From Verrucomicrobia bacterium UBA4286 (GTDB taxonomy: Bacteria > Verrucomicrobiota > Kiritimatiellia > RFP12 > UBA1067), in assembly GCA_002395905.1 (NCBI GenBank), contig DGVK01000089.1, positions 642 to 17,374 of the forward strand: a stretch of DNA of 16,733 bases, given 5' to 3'. Below, in pieces: positions 1 to 6,595 of the stretch; position 1 is the stretch's first letter; every line of letters begins with the position of its first letter. The translations under genes were made by a program, and so were the position numbers. Below the pieces are notes generated by a model. That model ran no database searches, was not told the origin of the DNA, and saw only the letters and a program-made list of their open reading frames with translations.

Positions 1-65
1 CGGTGCTACCCCCCAACCAGCACCCTTCAACCCCTGGGGGTATTCCGGCCCCGACCCCCGGGGGG
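1..65. other. G/C-run-rich non-coding stretch
   Basis: Runs of C and G alternate here: C6 at 9-14, C4 at 31-34, G5 at 36-40, C4 at 49-52, then C5 directly followed by G6 at 55-65. The last pair is self-complementary and could form a stem, and the minus strand has several G3 to G6 runs that could form a G-quadruplex. It lies about 190 bp past the 3' end of the XylR-like gene. No convincing ORF was seen in 1-252. Any function is speculative. Confidence 0.4.
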
Positions 66-117
66 TGTGTCCCTCGCACTCCCATAGAACTGAGCTCTGA
101 CCCTTTTGACCCCACCG

Positions 118-148
118 TTTTACACTTTACACTTTACGTTTTACACTT
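118..148. repeat. Short tandem TTTACAC-type repeat
   Basis: Four imperfect copies of a 6 to 8 bp TTTACAC/TTTACG unit lie head to tail: 118-125, 126-132, 133-138 and 139-146, with a partial fifth. It sits in the gap before the 3' end of the XylR-like gene and is a simple AT-rich slippage array. No protein or RNA is assigned to it. Confidence 0.6.
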
Positions 149-252
149 CTAAGGCGTTTCAGAGCATTCCGTGGTAAAGATTTCCACTAGAAACTCCGAT
201 GAGAAGACAATTGGCAAGGGATGAGTATGGACAATTCTGACGCGAGGCGCTT

Positions 253-1473
253 CTATGAAGCCGAAGCCGCCGAAAAAGGCCCTTTAGCTGCCCGGTACTC
301 GCGCATAGACGCGCCGAAACGCTTCCTGAACAGCCGTTTGAGGTAGTTGGGGGCCTTAAAGCCGCAGTCTCGTCCGATCTGCAGGATGCTGCGGTTTGTC
401 TTTTCCAGCTGCCGCTGTACTTCGGCAAGGCGGACATCAAGTATATCCTCAAGTATGGACTTTCCGCAGACTTGTCTGAAACGCAGCTCCAGCAGACTGC
501 GCGACGTCCTGACATGTCGGATTACGTCAATCGCGCCGATGCCGTCGCATGCGTGTTCTTTGATGTATTCTCTGGCATTCTCGACGAGCGCAGTGGCAGG
601 AGGGATATGCGCCGACGACTCGCGCTCGAACAAATGCGTTCCTCCCACGCGGATCGTGCGCATCGGCGGTTTTCTCCCGCGCAGCAGCTTGTCCAGTATC
701 TCAGCCGCCTTGAAGCCGAGTTCGCGGAACGGCAGTTGCAGGCTGGAGAGATGTGGACTCGCACTTGACCAGATAAGCGGGTCGTTGTCGCATCCGATTA
801 CCGTCACTTGCTTTGGAACATTCAGCCCCATCTGCCTGCAGACCGTCAGCACTTCCCTTGCGAACAAGTCGTTTGCGCCGAACACAGCTGATGGCTTTGG
901 AAGATCGCCGAGCCATTCTGCCAGTTCGTCGTGCGAGATCACGGGAGTTGATGCTTCGCATTTTGCATCGGGAATCTTCCTGTTGGGGAACACAAAGAAC
1001 GGCATGTTGCGCGGTAGCGAGGCGCGGAATCCCTCCTCTCGCTCGACCGACCACGGATAGCGTATCGCGCCATGCACGAAGCCATATGACGCGAAGCGTC
1101 CCAGAGAGTTGAAGTACCGTGCTGCATCCTTGCCCACGGAGACGCTGTCTATGAGCAATGTGCGACAGCGAGGATTCTTGTCGAACAACGGCACAAGATG
1201 GTCGTTAGCTATGACCATCTTCAGCCGGGGATTTTCGTTTATGAGCCTGTTCGCAAACCGATCGGTGTCGTATGCAATCGCCAGAATGAGCCCGTCGGCA
1301 TTCTTCAGTGCGTCGTAAAGCACGCCGTTGACGATGTCGGTTCGCGTGTTGACGATCTGCAATGACCAGTGCGGATGCCTGTTCACGTAGTCGAACACGC
1401 CGGACATCTCTTCGCGTCCGTCGTTGCCATTGGTTGGTATTGCGACTATTACATTTGCCTGTTCGGGTTTCAT
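253..1473 (-). CDS. XylR-type AraC family transcriptional regulator
   Basis: This is a 406-residue DNA-binding regulator with a sugar-sensing half and an AraC half. Residues 8-285 look like a LacI/periplasmic-binding-protein effector domain: an N-terminal VIVAIPT strand, then SAVFGANDLFAREVL and VTVIGCDNDPL near 195-232. Residues 295-396 form an AraC/XylS domain with two helix-turn-helix motifs; the second includes SILQIGRDCGFKAPNYLKRL (362-381). There is no N-terminal LacI helix-turn-helix, so the order matches E. coli XylR (about 390 residues). In that family a sugar binds the N-terminal domain and the dimer activates catabolic genes. The gene diverges from the LamG/GH16 unit, its probable target. 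The ATG at 1473 has no Shine-Dalgarno, and a TATAAT box ends 8 nt before it, so the mRNA may be leaderless. The actual sugar cannot be read from sequence. Confidence 0.9.
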   Translation of the reverse strand: MKPEQANVIVAIPTNGNDGREEMSGVFDYVNRHPHWSLQIVNTRTDIVNGVLYDALKNADGLILAIAYDTDRFANRLINENPRLKMVIANDHLVPLFDKNPRCRTLLIDSVSVGKDAARYFNSLGRFASYGFVHGAIRYPWSVEREEGFRASLPRNMPFFVFPNRKIPDAKCEASTPVISHDELAEWLGDLPKPSAVFGANDLFAREVLTVCRQMGLNVPKQVTVIGCDNDPLIWSSASPHLSSLQLPFRELGFKAAEILDKLLRGRKPPMRTIRVGGTHLFERESSAHIPPATALVENAREYIKEHACDGIGAIDVIRHVRTSRSLLELRFRQVCGKSILEDILDVRLAEVQRQLEKTNRSILQIGRDCGFKAPNYLKRLFRKRFGASMREYRAAKGPFSAASAS

Positions 1474-1481
1474 GGGTGAAT

Positions 1482-1490
1482 ATTATATCA
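1482..1490 (-). promoter_or_regulatory. Extended -10 promoter of the XylR-like gene
   Basis: The minus strand reads TGATATAAT, an extended -10 box. Its TATAAT occupies 1487 to 1482, only 8 nt ahead of the ATG at 1473. A start site 6 to 7 nt downstream would leave a leader of about 1 or 2 nt. No clear -35 hexamer was seen at the expected spacing. Confidence 0.6.
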
Positions 1491-1543
1491 TACTGTTGAT
1501 GAAAAGGTTATGTTTCTTTTGTTGTAAGAGATATGTCTAGCTC

Positions 1544-1573
1544 TTGCCGCCGATAGTCTGCAAATGGTATAAT
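1544..1573 (+). promoter_or_regulatory. Promoter of the LamG/GH16 unit
   Basis: TTGCCG at 1544-1549 and TATAAT at 1568-1573 are separated by 18 bp, and the -10 is preceded by TGG, giving the TGGTATAAT word seen elsewhere in the window. The start codon at 1605 lies 31 nt past the box. The 70 bp between this promoter and the divergent XylR-like promoter is the natural place for the regulator's operator; no clean repeat was identified there. Confidence 0.7.
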
Positions 1574-1590
1574 TCGCCCAACCATGACCA

Positions 1591-1596
1591 AGGAGG
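1591..1596 (+). promoter_or_regulatory. Shine-Dalgarno that fixes the LamG protein start
   Basis: AGGAGG lies 8 nt before the ATG at 1605. The longer reading from an ATG at 1584 would place this site inside the coding sequence and put seven residues ahead of the signal peptide, so 1605 is the better start. Confidence 0.85.
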
Positions 1597-1604
1597 AAGC
1601 CAAT

Positions 1605-4600
1605 ATGAAAAGACTTACGGTAATGTCATTCTCGGCGGCGATTGCGTTTGCTGGCGCAATGCAGGCGCGCGCGGCGCTCAAGTACCAGACTGGCGATTAT
1701 GCGGCACAGGACGCGCTTGTTCTGCACCTCGACGGTATTTGCAACGTCGGGGCGAATGTACCGCATGACCCGAACGCCAAGATATGGGTAAACCTTGCGA
1801 ATGCGAACAACCCCGCTAACATCGTGTCAAACCCCAGTTCTGGCTGGCGCAATGGTTCTGGCTACTATTTCTGCTGGGATGAGAGCGCGAGTCACGCAAC
1901 GCTTGCTTCCGCCGCGCCAGCCATGACACAGGCGACATTCGAGTTTGTATTTGAGGGAGATTGGAACTCGCAGACTACCAAGAACTGGGGGCCTCATTTC
2001 ATCAGCGGCGACAACGATCACAAGATTTGCATGGGTGCTTCCGACAGCCCTCTTTTTTTCAGACAGAAAGAATGGGTCGGCACGACCTCCGACGATTATT
2101 GCAGAATAGCTGGCTGGAGCTGGAAACAGGCATCGTTCACGATTGGAGGCATTGGCGACGACACCCGCAAGGGTTATGACCAAGGCGTTCTGAAAACCAC
2201 CGTTGCGCGCGCGACTGCCGCGGAGGGCAGCATACCTGCAACGATGTGGATGGTCGGATCGCGCAGAAATCAGGTCGATTACGGGCGTCAGCTCACTGGC
2301 ATCATGAAGAGCGTCCGCATCTACAACCGTGCGCTTACGGCGGACGAAGTAGCGCAGAACGCGGCGATTGACGCGGCGCGTTTCGACGGCGTGATGCCCG
2401 TCACGAACGCCGTTGTCGCGACGGCTGTTGCCGGGGCGGAAGGCGTGGAGCCGACAGGCGTCTATGCGGTCGAAGGTTCTCACACTTTCACTGCGTCGCC
2501 GTCCGCCAAGGTCGGTTCTAAGACCTATGCTTGCACAGGCTATACGCTTGAAATATGGGAGAACGGTGCATGGTCTTCGTCCGTCACGGTTGCCGGGTTC
2601 GCCGTGACCGTTTCCGAGAGCGAGAAGGTTCGCATCACTTGGCAATGGACGCCAGCAAACGGCACGCTCAATGGAAGTTATGTTACGGATGGACTTGTTC
2701 TCTGGTATGATGGTGTTTGGAACGCCGGTGTAGGCGTCCATGATTCCTCGTCCATCGTTTGGAAGGACCTTTCGGTTTCAGGCAACGACGCGGTGCTTTC
2801 CACGAATGGCGTCACGACTTACGGAACGGCAGGTTGGACGGACAAAGCTTTTGCCTTTTACCGAAATGCCTGGTTTGAGACGTTAGCAGGACAATCCTTC
2901 GGCGATACTTTGACAATACAAACCGTAGGAAGCTTCTCGCAGTCAACCCCCAACATTTGCAATTGGCCGATGCTGTTCTATGGAAGTGCAGGCGGTTCTG
3001 CAACGTTGCAGATGTATTGGAACAACTCTGCCAATTCAAAGAGGGCGTTTCTGCTTGCGGACAGCTTCACCGGCGCAAGCGGAGGCAACGATTCAGGCCG
3101 TCCATATATAACTTCCGCATGGGCGGGACGCTATCTAACCGCAGTGCTTGAGAAAACCGCATCGGGCGGTCGCGACGCATGGATTTTTGAGGGTGCTGAG
3201 TATCCGACGGCACATCCCGGCTATGTTGCAGGAGGAACATCGTCCGCTGATTTCTCGTCAGGGACAAAGTGGGCGGTTGGCTCGATTCCTTCAACAATTG
3301 ATGAGGGTGAACGCTCTGATCGCATGTACACCGGTACGATTAATGCCGTGCGTATCTATTCGAAGAAACTATCGCCAGCTGAGATCGCTCAAAATCGCGC
3401 GATGGACGAGGCTCGCTTCTTTGCCGGCTCCAACAGTGTCGAAATCGCTGCAGATCCGCGTGGTTTCACTGGACGCGAAACGCCTGGCGTTTATGCTCCG
3501 ACTGGATGGACGTTTACCTCTGGAACCGCAACCAAGCTGGCAAACGGCATTGAATATGCTCCCGTAGGCTACATTGTCGAAACATGGGACAATGGAACCG
3601 AGACTTGGCGTGTTGACGAGACATCAGATAACGCTACAACCTACACTACTCCCGCCGCGCCGTTTGCAGCTCGCCGCTTGACGTGGAAGTGGGCTCCAGT
3701 TTCCGGTATTCGTAGCGCTTCCGACTATGATGTAGGCGACTATGTGCAGGGTGGGCTTGTTGTGTGGCTTGATGGCATTCGCAACACAGGTGCAGATCAG
3801 CCGCACGATAGCGCGGCGACGACATGGGCAGACCTTTCTTCGCGTGCAAGTACGGTGACGTTTGCGGCAAACGATCAATCCCACTGGACTGATGGCGGCT
3901 ACCGATTCTGCCTTGGTTCAAATAACGAACCAAGCTACGCATTGCTGACCAAGAAACTTTCCCTTGGCGAGACCGGCACTATTGAGATGGCATGTGATGT
4001 TAAGGGCTCCGAGCAGTTTTCACCGTCCTACGATTCTTGGCCTCGCTATGTTTCGTTCAATTCCGATGGCGTGACCGACTACGACATGAGTGTCCATCAA
4101 TGGAAGACAGAAGGTCGTTGCCGCTGGAAGGCGGACAACTGGTCCGGGGGCGGCAATCGAGCCAACCTTAAGGCGCCGTGGGACGGGAAGCACGCCGCAT
4201 TCGTCATGGACACTGCGAAGTTCTATTCCTACAAATCTGGCGTTGTGGAAGAGACGCAGAACCGAACGGCAGTAAAGACAATGCCAAGCGTTTACTGGAT
4301 GATTGGCAACAAGTACAACGACGTCAAAGCAGGAAACCAACTTACAGGTACGATGAAGGCGCTGCGCGTGTACAACCGTCCGCTTTCCGACGCCGAAATC
4401 GCGCATAACTACAAGGTGGATGTCGCGCGATTCGACGGAGTGCTTTCCGTAACGAACGTCGTCGTGGCGGGCAAGTACACGGACTACGAGGGACTCGCGG
4501 CTGGCGAGTACGAGGTGCTTGGCTCCGGCACGTTCACGGCTGGCGCGGCGACGGACGGGAAAGGCAAGGTGCGGCCAGTCGTCGGCTACACGATAGAGGC

Positions 4601-4736
4601 GTGGGAGAACGGTGCGTGGAGCGCGCCGGTGTCGTATTCCGGCTCGTCGTACACTTATACGGAAGGGACGTCACCTGCGAAAGTGCGCCTTACGTGGAAG
4701 TGGCAGCCCGACGGAATGTTTATTATCATCCGATGA
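1605..4736 (+). CDS. Secreted protein with three LamG-like repeats
   Basis: From the ATG at 1605 the product is 1043 residues. It opens with a Sec signal peptide (MKRL, a hydrophobic stretch, cleavage likely after MQARA). The mature part is three homologous units of about 330-350 residues, at roughly 24-350, 351-697 and 698-1043. Each begins with a GLVLWLDG-like strand followed by a D-rich W(V/K/A)(N/D)L segment. Each has a concanavalin A-like LamG/laminin-G_3 fold ending in a signature like LTGIMKSVRIYNRALTADEV and then A(R)FDG. Each closes with a beta domain ending LTWKW or similar. Such proteins bind glycans or act as surface proteins in PVC bacteria. No catalytic motif, transmembrane anchor or PEP-CTERM was seen. 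The chain stops abruptly at GMFIIIR. It is probably co-transcribed with the GH16 gene 10 bp downstream. Ligand and cell attachment are unknown. Confidence 0.85.
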   Translation: MKRLTVMSFSAAIAFAGAMQARAALKYQTGDYAAQDALVLHLDGICNVGANVPHDPNAKIWVNLANANNPANIVSNPSSGWRNGSGYYFCWDESASHATLASAAPAMTQATFEFVFEGDWNSQTTKNWGPHFISGDNDHKICMGASDSPLFFRQKEWVGTTSDDYCRIAGWSWKQASFTIGGIGDDTRKGYDQGVLKTTVARATAAEGSIPATMWMVGSRRNQVDYGRQLTGIMKSVRIYNRALTADEVAQNAAIDAARFDGVMPVTNAVVATAVAGAEGVEPTGVYAVEGSHTFTASPSAKVGSKTYACTGYTLEIWENGAWSSSVTVAGFAVTVSESEKVRITWQWTPANGTLNGSYVTDGLVLWYDGVWNAGVGVHDSSSIVWKDLSVSGNDAVLSTNGVTTYGTAGWTDKAFAFYRNAWFETLAGQSFGDTLTIQTVGSFSQSTPNICNWPMLFYGSAGGSATLQMYWNNSANSKRAFLLADSFTGASGGNDSGRPYITSAWAGRYLTAVLEKTASGGRDAWIFEGAEYPTAHPGYVAGGTSSADFSSGTKWAVGSIPSTIDEGERSDRMYTGTINAVRIYSKKLSPAEIAQNRAMDEARFFAGSNSVEIAADPRGFTGRETPGVYAPTGWTFTSGTATKLANGIEYAPVGYIVETWDNGTETWRVDETSDNATTYTTPAAPFAARRLTWKWAPVSGIRSASDYDVGDYVQGGLVVWLDGIRNTGADQPHDSAATTWADLSSRASTVTFAANDQSHWTDGGYRFCLGSNNEPSYALLTKKLSLGETGTIEMACDVKGSEQFSPSYDSWPRYVSFNSDGVTDYDMSVHQWKTEGRCRWKADNWSGGGNRANLKAPWDGKHAAFVMDTAKFYSYKSGVVEETQNRTAVKTMPSVYWMIGNKYNDVKAGNQLTGTMKALRVYNRPLSDAEIAHNYKVDVARFDGVLSVTNVVVAGKYTDYEGLAAGEYEVLGSGTFTAGAATDGKGKVRPVVGYTIEAWENGAWSAPVSYSGSSYTYTEGTSPAKVRLTWKWQPDGMFIIIR

Positions 4737-4746
4737 ACGGCAATAG

Positions 4747-5628
4747 ATGAACAGATTCGTGTTGTCTTTGATTGCAATAGCGGCGGCACTTTCATGCGCT
4801 GCCGCGCCGACGGACGGACGGAGGCTTGTCTGGAGCGACGAGTTCAACGGCTCGTCGCTCGACGGGGCGAAGTGGAAGTTCCATGCGACGATGAACTCCA
4901 CTGACTGCGTCTACACGAACGATTCGCGCACGGCGCGGGTCGAGGACGGCAACCTGCATCTGCTCGTCGTGCCGTCCGGCAACCCATCCAAGCCGCAGAT
5001 GCTGCCGCGCGGCGTTTCGACGCGGGACAAAATGGCGTTCAGGTACGGGTATCTGGAGATGCGGGCGCGAGTGCCGTTCAGGCATGGCGCGTGGCCGAGT
5101 TTCTGGATGACCGTGCAGCCGAATCTGCGGAAGGCGTCGTGGGTATCCGAGGTGGACATTTTCGAGGTGTTCTCGTCCACAAACGCCGCCGTGGCGAACC
5201 TGCACAAGTGGGCCGGCCAAAAGGGACACTTCATGCTGCCAGGCGGAGAGGGCAGCCTCAATCGCGCGTACACATTCAAGGACTGCTCCAAGCTGAACGA
5301 CGAGTTCCACGTGTATGGCTTCGAGTGGACGCCGAAGGAGATGTCGTTCTACGTCGACGGCGAGAAGTACGCGGCGTTTCCAATAGACGAGGCTCACGAC
5401 TACTGTCCGAATGCCGCGCTTGGCATGGCCGGGCACCACGACTTCCACAACATCCACATCAACAACGAGATATTCACGCCCGGCCACGGATGGTGCCCGC
5501 CCGAAATGCGCATCACGGCTGACGACAAGCTGCCCATAGAATACTGGATAGACTGGATACGCCTGTACCAGAAGGACGGCGAGGAAATCCGCGTCGTGTC
5601 CGGAACTAAACGCAAGTTCTGGAAGTAA
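4747..5628 (+). CDS. Secreted glycoside hydrolase family 16 protein
   Basis: This 293-residue protein has a signal peptide (hydrophobic stretch 5-19, cleavage near SCAAA|PTDG). It then shows the GH16 beta-jelly-roll from LVWSDEFNGSSLD (27-39) to WIDWIRLYQ (267-275). The catalytic motif SEVDIFE is at 134-140, giving the ExDxxE triad E135 (nucleophile), D137 and E140 (acid/base), preceded by WPSFW at 116-120. GH16 enzymes are retaining endo-beta-1,3/1,4-glycanases acting on laminarin, mixed-linkage glucan, agar, carrageenan or related polymers. The subfamily and substrate cannot be fixed here. Length is near the minimum for a single catalytic domain. There is no strong Shine-Dalgarno and the gene starts 10 bp after the LamG protein stop, so translation is probably coupled. 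The unit is likely controlled by the divergent XylR-like regulator. Confidence 0.92.
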   Translation: MNRFVLSLIAIAAALSCAAAPTDGRRLVWSDEFNGSSLDGAKWKFHATMNSTDCVYTNDSRTARVEDGNLHLLVVPSGNPSKPQMLPRGVSTRDKMAFRYGYLEMRARVPFRHGAWPSFWMTVQPNLRKASWVSEVDIFEVFSSTNAAVANLHKWAGQKGHFMLPGGEGSLNRAYTFKDCSKLNDEFHVYGFEWTPKEMSFYVDGEKYAAFPIDEAHDYCPNAALGMAGHHDFHNIHINNEIFTPGHGWCPPEMRITADDKLPIEYWIDWIRLYQKDGEEIRVVSGTKRKFWK

Positions 5629-5637
5629 ACGCAAGTT
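5607..5637 (+). repeat. 12-bp direct repeat straddling the GH16 stop codon
   Basis: TAAACGCAAGTT occurs at 5607-5618 and again at 5626-5637, offset by 19 bp. The second copy supplies the TAA stop, and the first encodes part of the lysine-rich tail GTKRKFWK. A partial 19-bp tandem duplication at the 3' end is the simplest reading. Confidence 0.7.
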
Positions 5638-5639
5638 TA

Positions 5640-5745
5640 TCCGATAACTTCTGGCAAATCCCTTTATCGCTGCGTGCGGAAGCCCGCCTCGGTCACCGCT
5701 CCGACTCCGCCCTTCGGGCTGCTGCCATATTAAACGCTCTTTTGT
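5640..5745 (-). other. Foldable GC-rich intergenic block, possible small RNA
   Basis: This stretch can fold on either strand. AGCCCG near 5685 pairs with CGGGCT near 5715-5720 as an outer stem. Between them TCGG/CCGA can pair around GGTCACC. A separate GCCC-TTC-GGGC hairpin is at 5709-5719. Nearer the GH16 stop is an imperfect inverted repeat, AAGTTtATC-cg-GATAACTT, around 5633-5651. A TGGTATAAT word on the minus strand (5760 to 5752) points into the block. No Rfam family is recognised and no U-rich terminator was found for a leftward transcript. It could equally be an interspersed repeat or a 3' processing region for the GH16 mRNA. Confidence 0.35.
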
Positions 5746-5751
5746 GCACAT

Positions 5752-5760
5752 ATTATACCA
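5752..5760 (-). promoter_or_regulatory. TGGTATAAT box reading leftward
   Basis: The minus strand reads exactly TGGTATAAT with no recognised gene downstream on that strand. The ATG that follows at once opens only an antisense frame through the GH16 gene, which is judged non-coding. It may drive the candidate RNA at 5640-5745 or be fortuitous. Confidence 0.4.
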
Positions 5761-5800
5761 TAATTTTCGCCGTCCTTCGCAACCATGAACCACCAACCTT

Positions 5801-5820
5801 GACCTGCACGAGCGCAGGTC
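5801..5820. promoter_or_regulatory. Perfect inverted repeat: operator or terminator hairpin
   Basis: GACCTGC (5801-5807) and GCAGGTC (5814-5820) are exact reverse complements around a 6-nt spacer. Flanking AACC (5795-5798) and GGTT (about 5825-5828) could extend the stem beyond an internal loop, and TTTT follows. As RNA this resembles an intrinsic terminator. As DNA it covers the -35 position of the HAD gene promoter, where a repressor site would sit. The sequence alone does not decide. Confidence 0.55.
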
Positions 5821-5829
5821 TTCCGGTTT

Positions 5830-5838
5830 TGGTATAAT
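5830..5838 (+). promoter_or_regulatory. Extended -10 promoter of the HAD gene
   Basis: TGGTATAAT with TATAAT at 5833-5838 lies 37 nt before the ATG at 5876. A purine-rich GAGAGAAAG around 5858-5866 may serve as a weak ribosome binding site. There is no good -35 at 17 or 18 bp; that position is occupied by the inverted repeat. Confidence 0.65.
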
Positions 5839-5875
5839 ACGCGGCTCACGACCACCGAGAGAAAGACGACATTTC

Positions 5876-6574
5876 ATGAAGGACAATCTTTGCGACAAGG
5901 CCACATCCGCCGCAATACGCCGAGGGTTCATTTTCGACATGGACGGCACAATCGTTGACAATGTACCATACCATATACAGGCATGGAAGTCCTTTTCGCG
6001 CACCCACGGCAGGGAACTGCCAGAGAGCGACATCGTCTCATGGATGGGCATGACAAACCGCGTCTATCAGGAGCGCATGCTAGGCCGCCCCGTCTCGGAC
6101 GACGAGTCGCGCCGTCTAAGCGATGAAAAAGAGGAGATATACCGCGAACTCTACGCGCCGCACATGCGGCTTCCGGCAGGGCTTCGTGCGCTTCTCGACA
6201 AAGCCCATGCCGACGGCATCGCATGCGCCGTCGCGACCGGCGCACCTTCCGGCAATGTGAAATTCGTGATGGACGGCCTTTCGCTGCGCGGCGACTTTGA
6301 AGCGATTGTCGATGAAACGATGTATGCGAAGTGCAAGCCCGACCCCGAATGCTTTCTGACGGCGGCGGAACTCATCGGCTGCGCGCCGGAGAACTGCGTC
6401 GTCTTCGAGGACGCCGTCTCCGGGATCAAGGCCGCGAAATCAGCAGGCATGAAGGCCGTAGGCATAGCGTTCACACAGCCGCGCGAAGTCCTGCTGTCGG
6501 CAGGCGCCGACCTCGCAGTCGGATCATTCCTCGACCTTGCCGGCCAGAACGCGCCGGACCGTCTGCTTGCATAA
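5876..6574 (+). CDS. HAD-superfamily hydrolase, beta-phosphoglucomutase-like
   Basis: The 232-residue product carries all four HAD motifs. Motif I is FDMDGTIVD with D21 as phosphoryl-accepting nucleophile and D23 as general acid/base. Motif II is VATGAPSG with T121. Motif III is K154 in AKCKPDPE. Motif IV is VFEDAVSGI with the Mg-binding acidic pair E178/D179. A helical cap occupies about 30-95, so it is HAD subfamily IA. Motif spacing and the FEDAxxGIxAAxxAGM pattern fit beta-phosphoglucomutase, which converts beta-glucose 1-phosphate to glucose 6-phosphate, or a related sugar-phosphate phosphatase. It is cytoplasmic. It stands alone, converging on the aminomutase gene 21 bp away, with its own promoter. 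No disaccharide phosphorylase is present to supply beta-G1P, so the substrate is uncertain. Confidence 0.85.
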   Translation: MKDNLCDKATSAAIRRGFIFDMDGTIVDNVPYHIQAWKSFSRTHGRELPESDIVSWMGMTNRVYQERMLGRPVSDDESRRLSDEKEEIYRELYAPHMRLPAGLRALLDKAHADGIACAVATGAPSGNVKFVMDGLSLRGDFEAIVDETMYAKCKPDPECFLTAAELIGCAPENCVVFEDAVSGIKAAKSAGMKAVGIAFTQPREVLLSAGADLAVGSFLDLAGQNAPDRLLA

Positions 6575-6595
6575 ACGTCCGTGACGGCAAGGGCG

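Noticed and set aside
1584..1604. Earlier ATG for the LamG protein
   Set aside because: It would place the AGGAGG ribosome site inside the gene and seven residues ahead of the signal peptide.
4792..6051. 419-codon minus-strand open frame
   Set aside because: Covers the GH16 gene in antisense, crosses the intergenic region and enters the HAD gene; no family resemblance. Only its TGGTATAAT word was kept, as a possible RNA promoter.
6575..6595. Terminator between the converging HAD and aminomutase genes
   Set aside because: Only a 4-bp stem (CGTC/GACG) with no T-tract can be drawn in 21 bp.
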